A DNA stretch of 64,000 nucleotides from Pseudoflavonifractor sp. Marseille-P3106. GTDB taxonomy: Bacteria; Bacillota; Clostridia; Oscillospirales; Oscillospiraceae. Below the pieces are notes generated by a model. That model was not told where the DNA came from. It was given only the letters and a program-made list of their open reading frames with translations, and made no database searches. The stretch's first letter is position 1; every line of letters starts with the position of its first letter. Shown here one piece after another: positions 1-8,345 of this stretch. The stretch lies in assembly GCA_900169975.1 (NCBI GenBank), contig LT827126.1, forward strand, positions 434,001 through 498,000, given 5' to 3'. A program made the translations under genes and the position numbers.

Positions 1-124
1 CCTCCTGCGTCAGCGCGGCAATATCGCCAATTTTCCGAATCCCGGCCCGCATAAGGGCATTATACGCCGGGGGAGACATGGCCAGCAGGCCAATCGAGGT
101 ATCAGCAGAAAAGCAGTTATCCAT
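1..124 (-). CDS. RNA polymerase alpha C-terminal-domain-like protein (partial)
   Basis: Only the first 41 codons are present; the gene runs off the left edge. The start ATG at 124 has an AAGGAGG site about 11 nt upstream (136-142). Residues 9-40 follow the helix-hairpin-helix pattern of the RNA polymerase alpha CTD (LxxSxxAYNxLxRAGIxxxGDIAxLT). In RpoA this domain binds UP-element DNA and activators. A stand-alone alpha-CTD-like protein on a mobile element could modify host transcription, but that is inference. It is transcribed divergently from the first rightward operon. Confidence 0.6.
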   Translation of the reverse strand, partial: MDNCFSADTSIGLLAMSPPAYNALMRAGIRKIGDIAALTQE

Positions 125-188
125 TATGGAGAAAACCTCCTTATCATCTATAATATTCGGGGCGTACTGGGTTCCCTTTATATTATAT

Positions 189-217
189 ATTATACCACAC
201 AATGATAAATAATTCAA
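189..217 (-). promoter_or_regulatory. Leftward sigma-A promoter for the alpha-CTD-like gene
   Basis: On the minus strand, TTGAAT (217-212) and TATAAT (194-189) are separated by 17 bp, with TGG just before the -10. It lies about 65 bp upstream of the minus-strand ATG and shares the intergenic region with rightward leader A. Confidence 0.6.
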
Positions 218-221
218 TATT

Positions 222-246
222 AAGTGCTTAAGCACCTAAGAACTTT
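222..246 (+). repeat. Octamer array 1
   Basis: Three unspaced degenerate 8-bp units (AAGTGCTT, AAGCACCT, AAGAACTT) lie between the divergent promoters. The same kind of array recurs at six other intergenic places in the element, just upstream of rightward promoters. An operator or centromere role is inferred. Confidence 0.65.
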
Positions 247-274
247 TTTACCCAATACAGCCCCCCTTCGCAAT

Positions 275-411
275 TTGACTTACATCTCAGAACGTGGTAG
301 CATGAATCTATACAGCAAGGAAGTATCTATCAAACAACATACCATACCAAATTCAGCAGTCATTCTTTCGAACAAAGAGTGGCTGCTTTTTTATATATAC
401 ACAAACGAGGT
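275..411 (+). promoter_or_regulatory. Leader A: promoter, GGAAGTAT box, terminator-like hairpin
   Basis: TTGACT (275-280), 17 bp, TAGCAT (298-303), then GGAAGTAT at 319-326. A long hairpin follows, with arms AGCAGTCATTCTTT and AAAGAGTGGCTGCT, then T6 and ATATATACACAAAC. The hairpin looks like an intrinsic terminator, yet it lies between the promoter and the ribosome site at 416-422. It is the first of ten related leaders. Confidence 0.75.
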
Positions 412-431
412 TATGAAAGGAGTCTTTGACC

Positions 432-821
432 ATGAAAGTAACAAGTGGATACCCGCAGGTGTTCCATGTCCTACCCCACGAGAAGGCATACTTGGCCGAC
501 GAAGCCATTGAGCGGATACGGGCGCAGGACAAGTACCTGAGGGCAAGCCTAGCACGAGAAATCCCGGCTCTGATGAAGCAGACCAAGACCATGCGGCGGA
601 ATGAACTGACCGTTGGACGACGGTACGGCGTACTGGGAATTTCCCCGTTTGCCAACGCAGTCCGGGACGGCAAGATATGCGAGCGGCATGGAGAGGTTTA
701 CCTCTATCTCTGGATACTCGGCGAGGACGGGATGTTCTGGAATGAGAACGCCTGGGGGCACCTGGAGTTCAGTGCCTATCCTTGCCATGGAGAAGCAGAA
801 GGAATCTTAGTTGAGGTTTGA
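432..821 (+). CDS. Hypothetical protein, 129 aa
   Basis: First gene of the operon behind leader A. ATG 432 is chosen because AAAGGAG (416-422) sits 9 nt upstream; a TTG at 426 is less well placed. Soluble, with a charged N-terminal half and an aromatic-rich C-terminal half (WILGEDGMFWNENAWG). No family recognised. The next gene follows with only a ribosome site between them. Confidence 0.75.
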   Translation: MKVTSGYPQVFHVLPHEKAYLADEAIERIRAQDKYLRASLAREIPALMKQTKTMRRNELTVGRRYGVLGISPFANAVRDGKICERHGEVYLYLWILGEDGMFWNENAWGHLEFSAYPCHGEAEGILVEV

Positions 822-835
822 AGGAGGAATTTAGA

Positions 836-1117
836 ATGTCCATTGAAACAACAAATACAGGGAGCACAGTTGATGTTACCTATGGCTCCATGTGCGGGCG
901 TATGGGGTATCACTTCGACTTCGGCGACCATGTGGAGTATATCTCCCTTCTGGACCAGCGCAAGGCTTTCTTGCGAGTCCTTGAACTGATGGACGCTGGC
1001 AAGCATGTGCATCTTTGGAACTGCACGTTGACTTCCATCTATAAGGAAATCCGAGCCTGCCAGCAGAACCTCGTCGACGAGGCGGCCAACCTTTTGGCCA
1101 AGCTGAAGCGGGACTGA
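836..1117 (+). CDS. Hypothetical protein, 93 aa
   Basis: ATG 836 has AAGGAGG at 821-827. Small soluble protein with a short helical C-terminus rich in Lys, Leu and Ala. No signal peptide, membrane segment or known motif. Cotranscribed with its neighbours on spacing. Confidence 0.7.
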   Translation: MSIETTNTGSTVDVTYGSMCGRMGYHFDFGDHVEYISLLDQRKAFLRVLELMDAGKHVHLWNCTLTSIYKEIRACQQNLVDEAANLLAKLKRD

Positions 1118-1155
1118 GCGGTCACATTACATTTTTTGAAAAGGAGATTTTTGAA

Positions 1156-1536
1156 ATGTTGGATATTTCGAGACTGAGCAGCGATTCGTACATTCCTGGC
1201 GTCGGTGAGACGGTATATGCTATCCGCCGGAAGAAGCGGCGCAATTCCGCTGGCAGATGGATTCAGTGCCCGCGCAACACGGATGTGGAGATTGTCCAGG
1301 TCATTGTGGACGAAATCACGTTCTTCCATCCCATCGGGGCTACGGAACTGGCTTGGAAGGGCGCAGGCTATCCGCCTCTCAGCCCGGATGATACCTTCTA
1401 TGGTCAAGTCCGCATCTGCAAGGATAATGTTGCCTCTACACAGAAGGAAGCGGAAGCCCTGCTGTCCAAGTTCAAGAAAATCGGCCTGTCGTTCAATGTG
1501 GACGATGTTGTCGAGGAAAGTGGTGACGCAGTGTGA
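1156..1536 (+). CDS. Hypothetical protein, 126 aa
   Basis: ATG 1156 follows AAAAGGAG. A basic patch (YAIRRKKRRNSAGRW, residues about 21-35) precedes an IVQVIVDEI strand-like segment, which could suit a nucleic-acid-binding beta fold; this is weak inference. It overlaps the next GTG start by 4 nt, indicating translational coupling. Confidence 0.7.
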   Translation: MLDISRLSSDSYIPGVGETVYAIRRKKRRNSAGRWIQCPRNTDVEIVQVIVDEITFFHPIGATELAWKGAGYPPLSPDDTFYGQVRICKDNVASTQKEAEALLSKFKKIGLSFNVDDVVEESGDAV

Positions 1537-1757
1537 AGAACTGCCGTACTGTCAGCGGCCTGCAGGTTGCAATCAGCAGGGGAGAGCGGGCCCAGCTCAA
1601 GGTGTATACCACCAGCACGGCCAATCAGGTGCTCCCCGGGACATGGGCAGTCAACGGTGACAGTGTTACCCTGAACCTGGGCGGCGGCAGGTTTGCTCAG
1701 GTATCCCGCCGGGAGTATGAGTTCATCAAGGGCCATCTAAATGCAATCATGTGCTAA
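1533..1757 (+). CDS. Hypothetical protein, 74 aa
   Basis: The GTG start is embedded in the stop of the preceding gene (GTGA). Mostly beta-type sequence (VTLNLGGGRFAQVSRREYEFI). No family recognised. Confidence 0.65.
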   Translation: MKNCRTVSGLQVAISRGERAQLKVYTTSTANQVLPGTWAVNGDSVTLNLGGGRFAQVSRREYEFIKGHLNAIMC

Positions 1758-1772
1758 AAGGAGAGAACTGAG

Positions 1773-2156
1773 TTGAAACAGTGTACATTGAATACGGAGA
1801 CTGCGGTGCAGTTCTTTGACAACCAGCCGCGTACTATCCAGCACGATGTCCGCCCTCAGCCGGAACTGACGGGAGAAGGCGTCTGGCAGTGGAATGACTA
1901 CCAATGGGAGAGCGGTGTAACGGAAATCAACGACCCCCAGGTCATGATGCACTGCCCGGATAAGCCTGGCGAGATTGTCTGGGTCGAGGAACTGCCCGGA
2001 ATGACTGAGAAGTCTGCCCGGCTGTTCCTGGAGGTCAAGGACGCCGTTATGGTCTGCTCCAGCGGACATTGGTACTGGAACATTACCTACGGCCGCATCA
2101 GCCGAAATGAGGCCCTGGCAACCTGCAGTGAGCGCAGTACCAGGAGGGCAGTGTGA
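1773..2156 (+). CDS. Hypothetical protein, 127 aa
   Basis: TTG start with AAAAGGAGAG upstream. Contains the rigid segment PGEIVWVEELPGMTEKSARL and a YWNITYGRISRNEA C-terminal part. No family recognised. Its stop overlaps the GTG/ATG of the next gene. Confidence 0.7.
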   Translation: MKQCTLNTETAVQFFDNQPRTIQHDVRPQPELTGEGVWQWNDYQWESGVTEINDPQVMMHCPDKPGEIVWVEELPGMTEKSARLFLEVKDAVMVCSSGHWYWNITYGRISRNEALATCSERSTRRAV

Positions 2157-2566
2157 TGTTCAGCAGCAACCAGGTGTTCGAGGTTTCCTGCACTAAGAGT
2201 CAGCTAAAGTCTGTACTCGCTTTTGCCTTGGATATGGCCAACGGTGAGCGGACCAGTCCACGGAACCTCGTCTATCAGACGACCCCGGATGGGAGATTCG
2301 CCATCGGGTGGTTTCATCAGGAGCCAAAGGCGGGATGGCAAACGCTTGTGTCTCCAACGCCTTCTGTGGACCTGCTTGCGGAAGCTGCTATCCAGTATCT
2401 GAAGGACTACCCGGACCGCTCGATAGAGCTTTGGGACGGTTCCTATGAGCAGGGGTATCTGGTGAAGGTCATCCAGGAGACGATGGCTTCGGAATGGAAT
2501 GGAATCAAAAATCCGTTCTATGGGTATGTCACCATCCAGGCCCATAAGGTGTTCTACTCAAAGTAA
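2153..2566 (+). CDS. Hypothetical protein, 137 aa
   Basis: GTG 2153 and ATG 2156 are adjacent; either may start translation, overlapping the upstream stop. Mixed alpha/beta soluble protein with many aromatics (GWFHQEPKAGWQTLV). No family recognised. Confidence 0.7.
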   Translation: MMFSSNQVFEVSCTKSQLKSVLAFALDMANGERTSPRNLVYQTTPDGRFAIGWFHQEPKAGWQTLVSPTPSVDLLAEAAIQYLKDYPDRSIELWDGSYEQGYLVKVIQETMASEWNGIKNPFYGYVTIQAHKVFYSK

Positions 2567-2580
2567 AGGGGGAAATTGTT

Positions 2581-2781
2581 GTGAACAAAGAGCCGGAAGC
2601 AAAAATGTTGTCCCGTGATGGACAGATGGTTGGCCAAATCCTGAATATGCATTCCCGCCCTTGCTCCATGGAGGGCTGTACTGGGGTGCGAATCCATGTG
2701 AAATGGCCGGATGGTAAGAGCACCTACCCCTGTTCTAAGGGGTGCCGGGAGATTTCTCCCGGCCTATTCCAAATTGTTTGA
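2581..2781 (+). CDS. Small Cys-containing protein, 66 aa
   Basis: GTG start behind AAAGGGGGA. Four Cys occur as C-x4-C and C-x3-C spaced by about 21 residues (RPCSMEGC ... YPCSKGC), which suits a small zinc-binding knuckle. Function unknown. Confidence 0.65.
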   Translation: MNKEPEAKMLSRDGQMVGQILNMHSRPCSMEGCTGVRIHVKWPDGKSTYPCSKGCREISPGLFQIV

Positions 2782-2793
2782 GGGGGGAGAAAC

Positions 2794-3174
2794 GTGAAAA
2801 TCAAAAATCGTGTGATTGGCGGAGACGCAGGCTGTGTTGCCGTGTATGGCGATATGATGCGATTCCAGGTCCAGGGGACTTACACCGCCGTACCTGAGGG
2901 CGCAGAAGAGAACGCAGAGAACCATCGTATGCGCATTGAGCGGTACGACGATGGAAGTGCGGATGTCACGGTACAATCCCTCGTTAAATGGGATACGTCG
3001 GATACGGACTTGGAGCAGATGTACGAGGATACCCTGAACCACATTGAAGAGGTGCTCGGAATCCCGGATGACTGCCTGAGCAGTTCATCCTGGAACGCAG
3101 GACATAATGTTCCGTACTGGGATGCTCTGCTGACCGATGCCGAGCGGAAGGTCGTGAAGGAGGAGACCCTATGA
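2794..3174 (+). CDS. Hypothetical protein, 126 aa
   Basis: GTG start after GAGGGGGGAG. Acidic soluble protein with a central segment rich in Glu (VPEGAEENAEN). No family recognised. ATGA-type overlap with the next gene. Confidence 0.7.
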   Translation: MKIKNRVIGGDAGCVAVYGDMMRFQVQGTYTAVPEGAEENAENHRMRIERYDDGSADVTVQSLVKWDTSDTDLEQMYEDTLNHIEEVLGIPDDCLSSSSWNAGHNVPYWDALLTDAERKVVKEETL

Positions 3175-3416
3175 AATCCAAGAAGGACCTTGCATTCGAG
3201 AAGTTTAGGTTTTCCGACCCTGGCTGGAACGCCGAGGTCGTCCCGATTGCCGGAAGCACCAGCGTGGCCATTTGTGCTGCTTCCGTGGACAAATATACCG
3301 GCCGGAAGATGTACGGGCAGCAGCTCGCTACATATACCCATCGGGCGACGGCTGAGAAGGTATGCAGAGAGCTGAACGAGTTCAAGGCTCGTATGCTTGC
3401 CACCGCATACCCGTAA
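3171..3416 (+). CDS. Hypothetical protein, 81 aa; last gene of operon A
   Basis: ATG with GGAGGAG upstream, overlapping the previous stop by 4 nt. Short alpha/beta protein. A terminator hairpin follows directly at 3430-3458. Confidence 0.7.
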   Translation: MKSKKDLAFEKFRFSDPGWNAEVVPIAGSTSVAICAASVDKYTGRKMYGQQLATYTHRATAEKVCRELNEFKARMLATAYP

Positions 3417-3429
3417 CCAATACCACGAA

Positions 3430-3458
3430 GGGCTCCAGCATATGCCGGGGCCCTTTCT
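3430..3458 (+). terminator. Terminator after operon A
   Basis: A GGGCTCC/GGGGCCC stem-loop followed by a T-rich stretch, directly after the stop codon and before the next octamer array. Confidence 0.55.
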
Positions 3459-3480
3459 CTGTGTTCATCAGCTCCAACAT

Positions 3481-3520
3481 ATAAGCACTTAGGTGCTTGG
3501 GTGTTTAAGTGCTTGCATGG
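3481..3520 (+). repeat. Octamer array 2
   Basis: About five 8-bp units (ATAAGCAC, TTAGGTGC, TTGGGTGT, TTAAGTGC, TTGCATGG), 25 bp upstream of the -35 of leader B. Same degenerate consensus and unspaced 8-bp phase as array 1. Confidence 0.65.
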
Positions 3521-3545
3521 CATGAGCGATAGGGAGCCGGCCGTT

Positions 3546-3681
3546 TTGACTTTACAGGCGATAGATGGTAGGATATTACTATCAAACGAGGAAGTATAGT
3601 AACGCATAAGCATTGTTTTATAAGTCTCAAGCAGTTAGGTTCATTTTATGAGCCTGACTGCTTTTTCATATATACACAAAC
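3546..3681 (+). promoter_or_regulatory. Leader B
   Basis: TTGACT (3546-3551), 17 bp, TAGGAT (3569-3574), GGAAGTAT (3590-3597). The hairpin at 3630-3662 (AGCAGTTAGG... CCTGACTGCT) is followed by T5 and CATATATACACAAAC. Same order and spacing as leader A. Confidence 0.75.
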
Positions 3682-3702
3682 ATTTTCAAAGGAGACGATT
3701 TT

Positions 3703-4473
3703 ATGGACATCAAGAAAATCAACAAGGCAGTTAGTATTCTGGAGAATAGCAACCGGCTCCTCAAAGGCCGGATGGATGAACTCCGCCATGCGCTGGAAAA
3801 GAGCATCCTTCCGAAGGATGCCGCTGACCCTTATTCTGTGCTGGAACACTGTGAGGCTGAGTATGAGGCGGTGGAGATGGCAATTCGGGCTCTGCAGTCT
3901 GAAAGCCATTCAGACGTGACAGACTTGCGAAAAAGCTGGGTCCTGTGCTGGGAGGAACCCACCGGCCAGCGCAGATGGGAAGCCTTTCACTGCGCAGATG
4001 GTGTGGGCGACAAACTTATTGAGTTGGTAAATGCCTACAACGAGTTCGATGCCGCACTTCACCCCAGAGAGCATGAGCAGCCGTACGGCGCGATGGATTT
4101 TGAAGACAAATTCATTATCCTCTGCCTGCATCCCAGTGCTGACAGAATCAGCATTGAGAGTTTGCCCGAGTACTGCTCCAGCACCTGGGTCACGAAGAAC
4201 TCCGACCCGGCAGTGAAGCCGCATTTCAGCTATAAGCAGGCCAGGGAGGATATCATCAAGTATCTTCAGGCTCAGCCGGAGAAGTACTTCAAGCAGCGCG
4301 GCAGGCGCAAGGATGAGATGCTCAACGACACAGAGACCATTGCAAACCTGGCTTGTGAGCATATGCACTGCGTGAATCAGTCCGGCATTGACCGTGAATG
4401 GTCCTGCAAGGACGCATGTGACCATACGCCCGGAATCCGCAAGAACGATGGGGAAGGAGATGACCTGGCGTGA
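3703..4473 (+). CDS. Hypothetical protein, 256 aa
   Basis: First gene behind leader B, AAAGGAG upstream. The N-terminal 75 residues are strongly helical (probable coiled coil). The C-terminal third holds four Cys and several His (CEHMHCVNQSGI, CKDACDHTPG), which could bind a metal. No known family. Overlaps the next GTG by 4 nt. Confidence 0.7.
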   Translation: MDIKKINKAVSILENSNRLLKGRMDELRHALEKSILPKDAADPYSVLEHCEAEYEAVEMAIRALQSESHSDVTDLRKSWVLCWEEPTGQRRWEAFHCADGVGDKLIELVNAYNEFDAALHPREHEQPYGAMDFEDKFIILCLHPSADRISIESLPEYCSSTWVTKNSDPAVKPHFSYKQAREDIIKYLQAQPEKYFKQRGRRKDEMLNDTETIANLACEHMHCVNQSGIDREWSCKDACDHTPGIRKNDGEGDDLA

Positions 4474-4994
4474 ATGAGGCAGTATCTGGAGTCATCACGC
4501 TATGGCGGGACGGCATTCCGTTCTGGTTTGACATTTATACAGACCCTATCTGCTCCATTCTGAAGCGGAAGATGCTGCTGGTCGGCCTGGATGACGTTAT
4601 CCCAGACCACCTGTATGCTGTCGTCGCCTTGCTGTCGAATGGGAACCCCGGGATGTGTCAAATCATCCTGAAGGAAATCCTGATGTCCAGCCGAGACGAC
4701 GTTAAGACCTCTCTGACGGCCGGGACGTACCTGGACCCGTCCGTGATGGACCGGGTGATGTTCCGCTTTCATGGGAAACTTCCAGATGCGCAGGACCCTG
4801 TTGCTATGGAACGGCTGATGCGTCTCTACATGGAGCAGAAGGTCCAAAGCAAAGAGACCTTCTCGGACAATGCCATGGACACCCAGCAGTATTGGTCCGA
4901 AGTGACTATGGCCGGGAAAGTCGATGAGTCTGTCCCGTACTGTGAGAGATTTAAGTCCTACATCAAGCAAGGAGAGGGATTTCGATATGGATGA
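4470..4994 (+). CDS. Hypothetical protein, 174 aa
   Basis: GTG start coupled to the stop of the previous gene. All-alpha looking; no signal or membrane segment. It ends just inside the next gene, whose ribosome site lies in its last codons. Confidence 0.65.
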   Translation: MNEAVSGVITLWRDGIPFWFDIYTDPICSILKRKMLLVGLDDVIPDHLYAVVALLSNGNPGMCQIILKEILMSSRDDVKTSLTAGTYLDPSVMDRVMFRFHGKLPDAQDPVAMERLMRLYMEQKVQSKETFSDNAMDTQQYWSEVTMAGKVDESVPYCERFKSYIKQGEGFRYG

Positions 4995-5130
4995 GCTGTT
5001 TTCCGTAATCACAAGTTATCTGGCCCGTGCCGGGTACGAGATTTTGGACGGTGATGCGTCCAAGTTTGTCATTCGAGACAAATTGAAGGATGCAGATTTT
5101 GAAATCACCATCAGTGAAATTGCTGGGTAA
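4987..5130 (+). CDS. Small hypothetical protein, 47 aa
   Basis: ATG 4987 with AAGGAGAGGG upstream, overlapping the previous gene by 8 nt. Acidic protein (SVITSYLARAGYEIL then a KDADFEITISEI strand). Function unknown. Confidence 0.6.
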   Translation: MDELFSVITSYLARAGYEILDGDASKFVIRDKLKDADFEITISEIAG

Positions 5131-5147
5131 GAAGGAGGGAAAAGAGT

Positions 5148-6464
5148 ATGAGTGTCAGCTCTGAGCTGCGTCTCGACGGACATGTCGATTTTGACGTTCT
5201 GTTTGAGATGGTCAAGCTCCTGTTCGACAAGAGGGCAAAGAAGAATTTCCAAGCGGACAATCTGGGGCCCATCGCCGAACTGGATGACGTGAAGGAAGTT
5301 TACGGCGAATCCAAAGACTATGAGACGGAATTCGGCTGGATTTCCTTTACCTACGAGGGCGAAAAGCGGTTCCTGAACTACCAGTACCGCAACATCAATA
5401 CCTATGAGGGCCTGCGGTACTATGAGAAGCTCGGTGCGGCAGATATGGTCAAGGCCGAAACATCCATTCTGCGGATTGGCTACTGGGGTCATGCGGTGAA
5501 CATCATGGAGACCATCGCCTGCTACTTCGGCGGCTGGCTGGTGGAACGCGATGATTACGATGACCCGCCCCGTAGAATCGAGCTGGTGACTGAGCCATAC
5601 GCACATATCGGGCATTTTGCCCGGGAGCGTTCTATGCCGAACCTGTTCTCTAAGTGGTGGCCCGCCGTCAAGGACTGTGGCATCAAGGTTCCGAAATCCA
5701 CAGTATTCTCCGTGCCGTCGGAGCTGCTGAAGCACTTCTTCATGGAGAAGCCAGATGAGGATATTGCCGCCGTTCGGGCTTGGGTGGACAGCATCGTACG
5801 CCCAGGGCTGAAAGAGGCAGGACTTCAAGGGCTCCTCTTTGTAAAGAACGGAGACTTCGGCAATAAGTTCGATGCGGATAAGTCCTGCATGGTCCTGCCC
5901 GACGAACTGACCGACGCCATCATCAATATCAACTACGCCGCAGCTTGCTGCGGCGCGGATATGGGTGGTGGCTGGAGTGAGTTGGTCGTTCGGGAGCGCA
6001 TCCGGCATGACGAAAGAGTGACTCCCTGTATTTACCACGGGTTGCCGCTGCGCTCTGAGTTCCGGGTCTTCTATGACTTTGACCTCAAGAAGGTGCTCTT
6101 TACCGCCAACTACTGGGATTATGATTCTGTCTACGGGCGTCTCTATGATGCAACGGACAAAATCATCTTCGACCACGAGCGGGAGCGGCTTGAGAGCACA
6201 TTCAAGGAGAAGAAAGACGCGGCGGAGGCGCTGGTTGCCGAACACATGGCCAATGTGGAAGGTCTCTCTGGCCCCTGGTCAGTCGACCTTATGATGACGG
6301 AGGCTGGCGAAATGTATCTTATCGACATGGCCGTGGCCGAGCAGTCCGCTTATTGGGAGCTCCGTCCCGGTAATGAGCGGAAACTGGCTGAGGCTCGCGT
6401 TGAAAACATGCGGCAGCGGCAAAAGGCCCTGGAGATGCAAAAAGCCATGCTTCAGCAGATTTGA
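5148..6464 (+). CDS. ATP-grasp-like protein, 438 aa
   Basis: ATG behind GAAGGAGGG. The C-terminal half carries features of ATP-grasp enzymes, which form carboxylate-amine or -thiol bonds with ATP: a candidate nucleotide-binding Lys in LLFVKNGDFG (residues about 227-236), an EFRVFYDFD strand, and WSVDLMMTEAGEMYLIDMA near residues 378-396 matching the metal-binding end of the fold. The N-terminal 200 residues match nothing I know, and the substrate is unknown. A charged helix ends the protein. ATP-grasp proteins occur on phages, but the assignment rests on motif shape only. Confidence 0.5.
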   Translation: MSVSSELRLDGHVDFDVLFEMVKLLFDKRAKKNFQADNLGPIAELDDVKEVYGESKDYETEFGWISFTYEGEKRFLNYQYRNINTYEGLRYYEKLGAADMVKAETSILRIGYWGHAVNIMETIACYFGGWLVERDDYDDPPRRIELVTEPYAHIGHFARERSMPNLFSKWWPAVKDCGIKVPKSTVFSVPSELLKHFFMEKPDEDIAAVRAWVDSIVRPGLKEAGLQGLLFVKNGDFGNKFDADKSCMVLPDELTDAIININYAAACCGADMGGGWSELVVRERIRHDERVTPCIYHGLPLRSEFRVFYDFDLKKVLFTANYWDYDSVYGRLYDATDKIIFDHERERLESTFKEKKDAAEALVAEHMANVEGLSGPWSVDLMMTEAGEMYLIDMAVAEQSAYWELRPGNERKLAEARVENMRQRQKALEMQKAMLQQI

Positions 6465-6470
6465 TTTTTA

Positions 6471-6515
6471 AAGGAGGCTGGTCAATGCGGCCAGCCTCCT
6501 ATTGCTACTTTTTAT
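6471..6515 (+). terminator. Hairpin between the ATP-grasp-like gene and the next gene
   Basis: AGGAGGCTGG pairs with CCAGCCTCCT around a 9-nt loop, with a T-rich tract about 9 nt downstream. It may be a weak terminator or processing site; the Shine-Dalgarno-like AAGGAGG is buried in the stem. Confidence 0.4.
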
Positions 6516-6529
6516 TGGAGGTATGAACC

Positions 6530-7678
6530 ATGGAAAACAAAAAATTGACTGGAGGTTTCCTTCTGATTGAAAGTTATGCCCAGTGGGAAAACGACAAGGA
6601 ATGGGAAACGAACCGCTACGATGATGAGCGGCCCACGGCCATTCTTGCCGTCAAGGAGTGGTTCCTGCAGAAGTTCGCTGAGGAATCCGGTTATGGCTCT
6701 CTCGATGAGTTCTTTGGGGACTACACCTGGGAAACCATTGATTCCCTCCAGGCCGAGGCTGAAACGGCGGCGGCGCTTGCCTTTGCCTACCGGCCGACGC
6801 TGGTTCCGCATTTCCAGTTTCCTGACGTAATGACTGCGGAAATGGCGCAGGCCCTGGTGGAGTTCATGGAATCCGAGCCGATTTATGAGCGTATTACCAA
6901 GGCTCTGCCTCAGAATCCGGTCAAGCCTTTTGCGGCCATTGGAGACAACATCATTGTTCCCAGTGTTGAGCAGGGGAGGGTGGTGGCCAGTTTCCTGAGT
7001 GCCCTGGGTGTCGAGGCCCTTATGGTTTCCCCTATGGGCGATGAGAACCGTGGCCGGATTTGGGTGAACACCGGAGACGCGGAAGTGTCTGCCGAGGATG
7101 AACCTGTGACAAGCGGCATTCCGTTTATATTCGCGGACTGTACAGGGTTGGCTATTCAACTCTGCGGTTCCTTAGAAGACGGACCAGTTACGGAAAATGG
7201 AGAGCGTTGCAGCGAGTACCTGGACCTGATGACCTTTGATGGGAAGGCTTTCAAAGTCCAGCTCATTGAGCGAAAGGGCAATGACGGCAAACCTTCCTAC
7301 TACTCAATTCATTTCATTGACGATATCAATGAAACGGATTGCCAGTTAGTGGATACCAAAGGAACATCAGTCGAGGAAATTGCGGACTGCCTCAAGTTGC
7401 AGCAGAATATGGCTTTCTCCCAGTGGGAGAAGACCCGCGACGAGAATGTTGAGGTTATTGTCCCGGCCAAATTTGTCTCGGTTTGGGACGGAGGTACGCT
7501 TATCGAGGCTGGATGCAAGGTCAACCTGAAGACCAAGGAAGTCTTTGACATTGAGGTCGTCGAGGATGTTGCGGATATGCTCGATACCCTGGATGAGGAG
7601 TACATCGTGCTCCCTGGCGTCAAAGAGGCTGTCATTCCGCAGGATGAGAGGGAAAACGGTGAGTACTGGTATCGGTGA
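6530..7678 (+). CDS. Hypothetical protein, 382 aa
   Basis: ATG with GGAGGT upstream. Acidic soluble protein that looks two-domain: a helical first 150 residues, then beta-rich segments (GDNIIVPSVEQGRVVASFLSAL; VIVPAKFVSVWDGG). No catalytic motif recognised. Confidence 0.65.
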   Translation: MENKKLTGGFLLIESYAQWENDKEWETNRYDDERPTAILAVKEWFLQKFAEESGYGSLDEFFGDYTWETIDSLQAEAETAAALAFAYRPTLVPHFQFPDVMTAEMAQALVEFMESEPIYERITKALPQNPVKPFAAIGDNIIVPSVEQGRVVASFLSALGVEALMVSPMGDENRGRIWVNTGDAEVSAEDEPVTSGIPFIFADCTGLAIQLCGSLEDGPVTENGERCSEYLDLMTFDGKAFKVQLIERKGNDGKPSYYSIHFIDDINETDCQLVDTKGTSVEEIADCLKLQQNMAFSQWEKTRDENVEVIVPAKFVSVWDGGTLIEAGCKVNLKTKEVFDIEVVEDVADMLDTLDEEYIVLPGVKEAVIPQDERENGEYWYR

Positions 7679-7691
7679 GGGGGGAGCACGA

Positions 7692-8078
7692 ATGGCAAAG
7701 TTCTATTACGGAATTCTGAAACTTAATGGAGACTCCGCCGCGCTGAAAGAGCTGGTCTCCCACCTGGAACGGCTTGCTGAGTGCTGCGCTGCTTCCGGTG
7801 CTGTTTCCTTTGACTACCTGCCTGCGGTTTTTGAAGATTACCCGGAGGAGCAGCACGTGTTCTGCGCGGGGTGGGATGCCAGTGATATCGAGAATGGCCA
7901 CCTGGTGCTCCGTACCCGCAGTCATTACGACTATGGCGACAACTTCGCCGCCATCCTCTGCCGCTCTCTTGGGCTTTCTGGAAGACTGCGCGTGGAATAC
8001 GATGAGGGCAACCCGGATACATTTGAGTTCTCCTTCGATGAGGATGTGCCCATCTGTAACTGGCGTGTTTTACAGTGA
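7692..8078 (+). CDS. Hypothetical protein, 128 aa
   Basis: ATG 7692 chosen because GAGGGGGGAGC precedes it closely. Small alpha/beta protein (MAKFYYGILKLNGD start, then two helices and acidic strands). No family recognised. Confidence 0.65.
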   Translation: MAKFYYGILKLNGDSAALKELVSHLERLAECCAASGAVSFDYLPAVFEDYPEEQHVFCAGWDASDIENGHLVLRTRSHYDYGDNFAAILCRSLGLSGRLRVEYDEGNPDTFEFSFDEDVPICNWRVLQ

Positions 8079-8097
8079 AAATAAGGGGCGAATATCA

Positions 8098-8331
8098 ATG
8101 AGAGTAAAGGTATTTCGTTTTACAGTATGTGAGTGTCAGGGTATCGGACGTCCTCCCAGAATGGAACGAACCGGACTGACTCCCAGCGAGATTGAGGAGC
8201 GGGTCAACCGATTCTGTGAGACGGTCAATGTCGTCAGCATCAGTGTGACCCCTGTGACGTACAAACAGCATGACGGCGGCGGCTATGATGACGTTGAACT
8301 CTGGTACAACATCGTCTATCAGCCGAAGTAA
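8098..8331 (+). CDS. Hypothetical protein, 77 aa
   Basis: ATG 8098 with AAGGGGCG upstream. Two beta strands flank a helix; the C-terminal strand (DDVELWYNIVYQP) resembles small beta-sheet phage proteins. Function unknown. Confidence 0.6.
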   Translation: MRVKVFRFTVCECQGIGRPPRMERTGLTPSEIEERVNRFCETVNVVSISVTPVTYKQHDGGGYDDVELWYNIVYQPK

Positions 8332-8345
8332 TTATGGAGGGCCTT

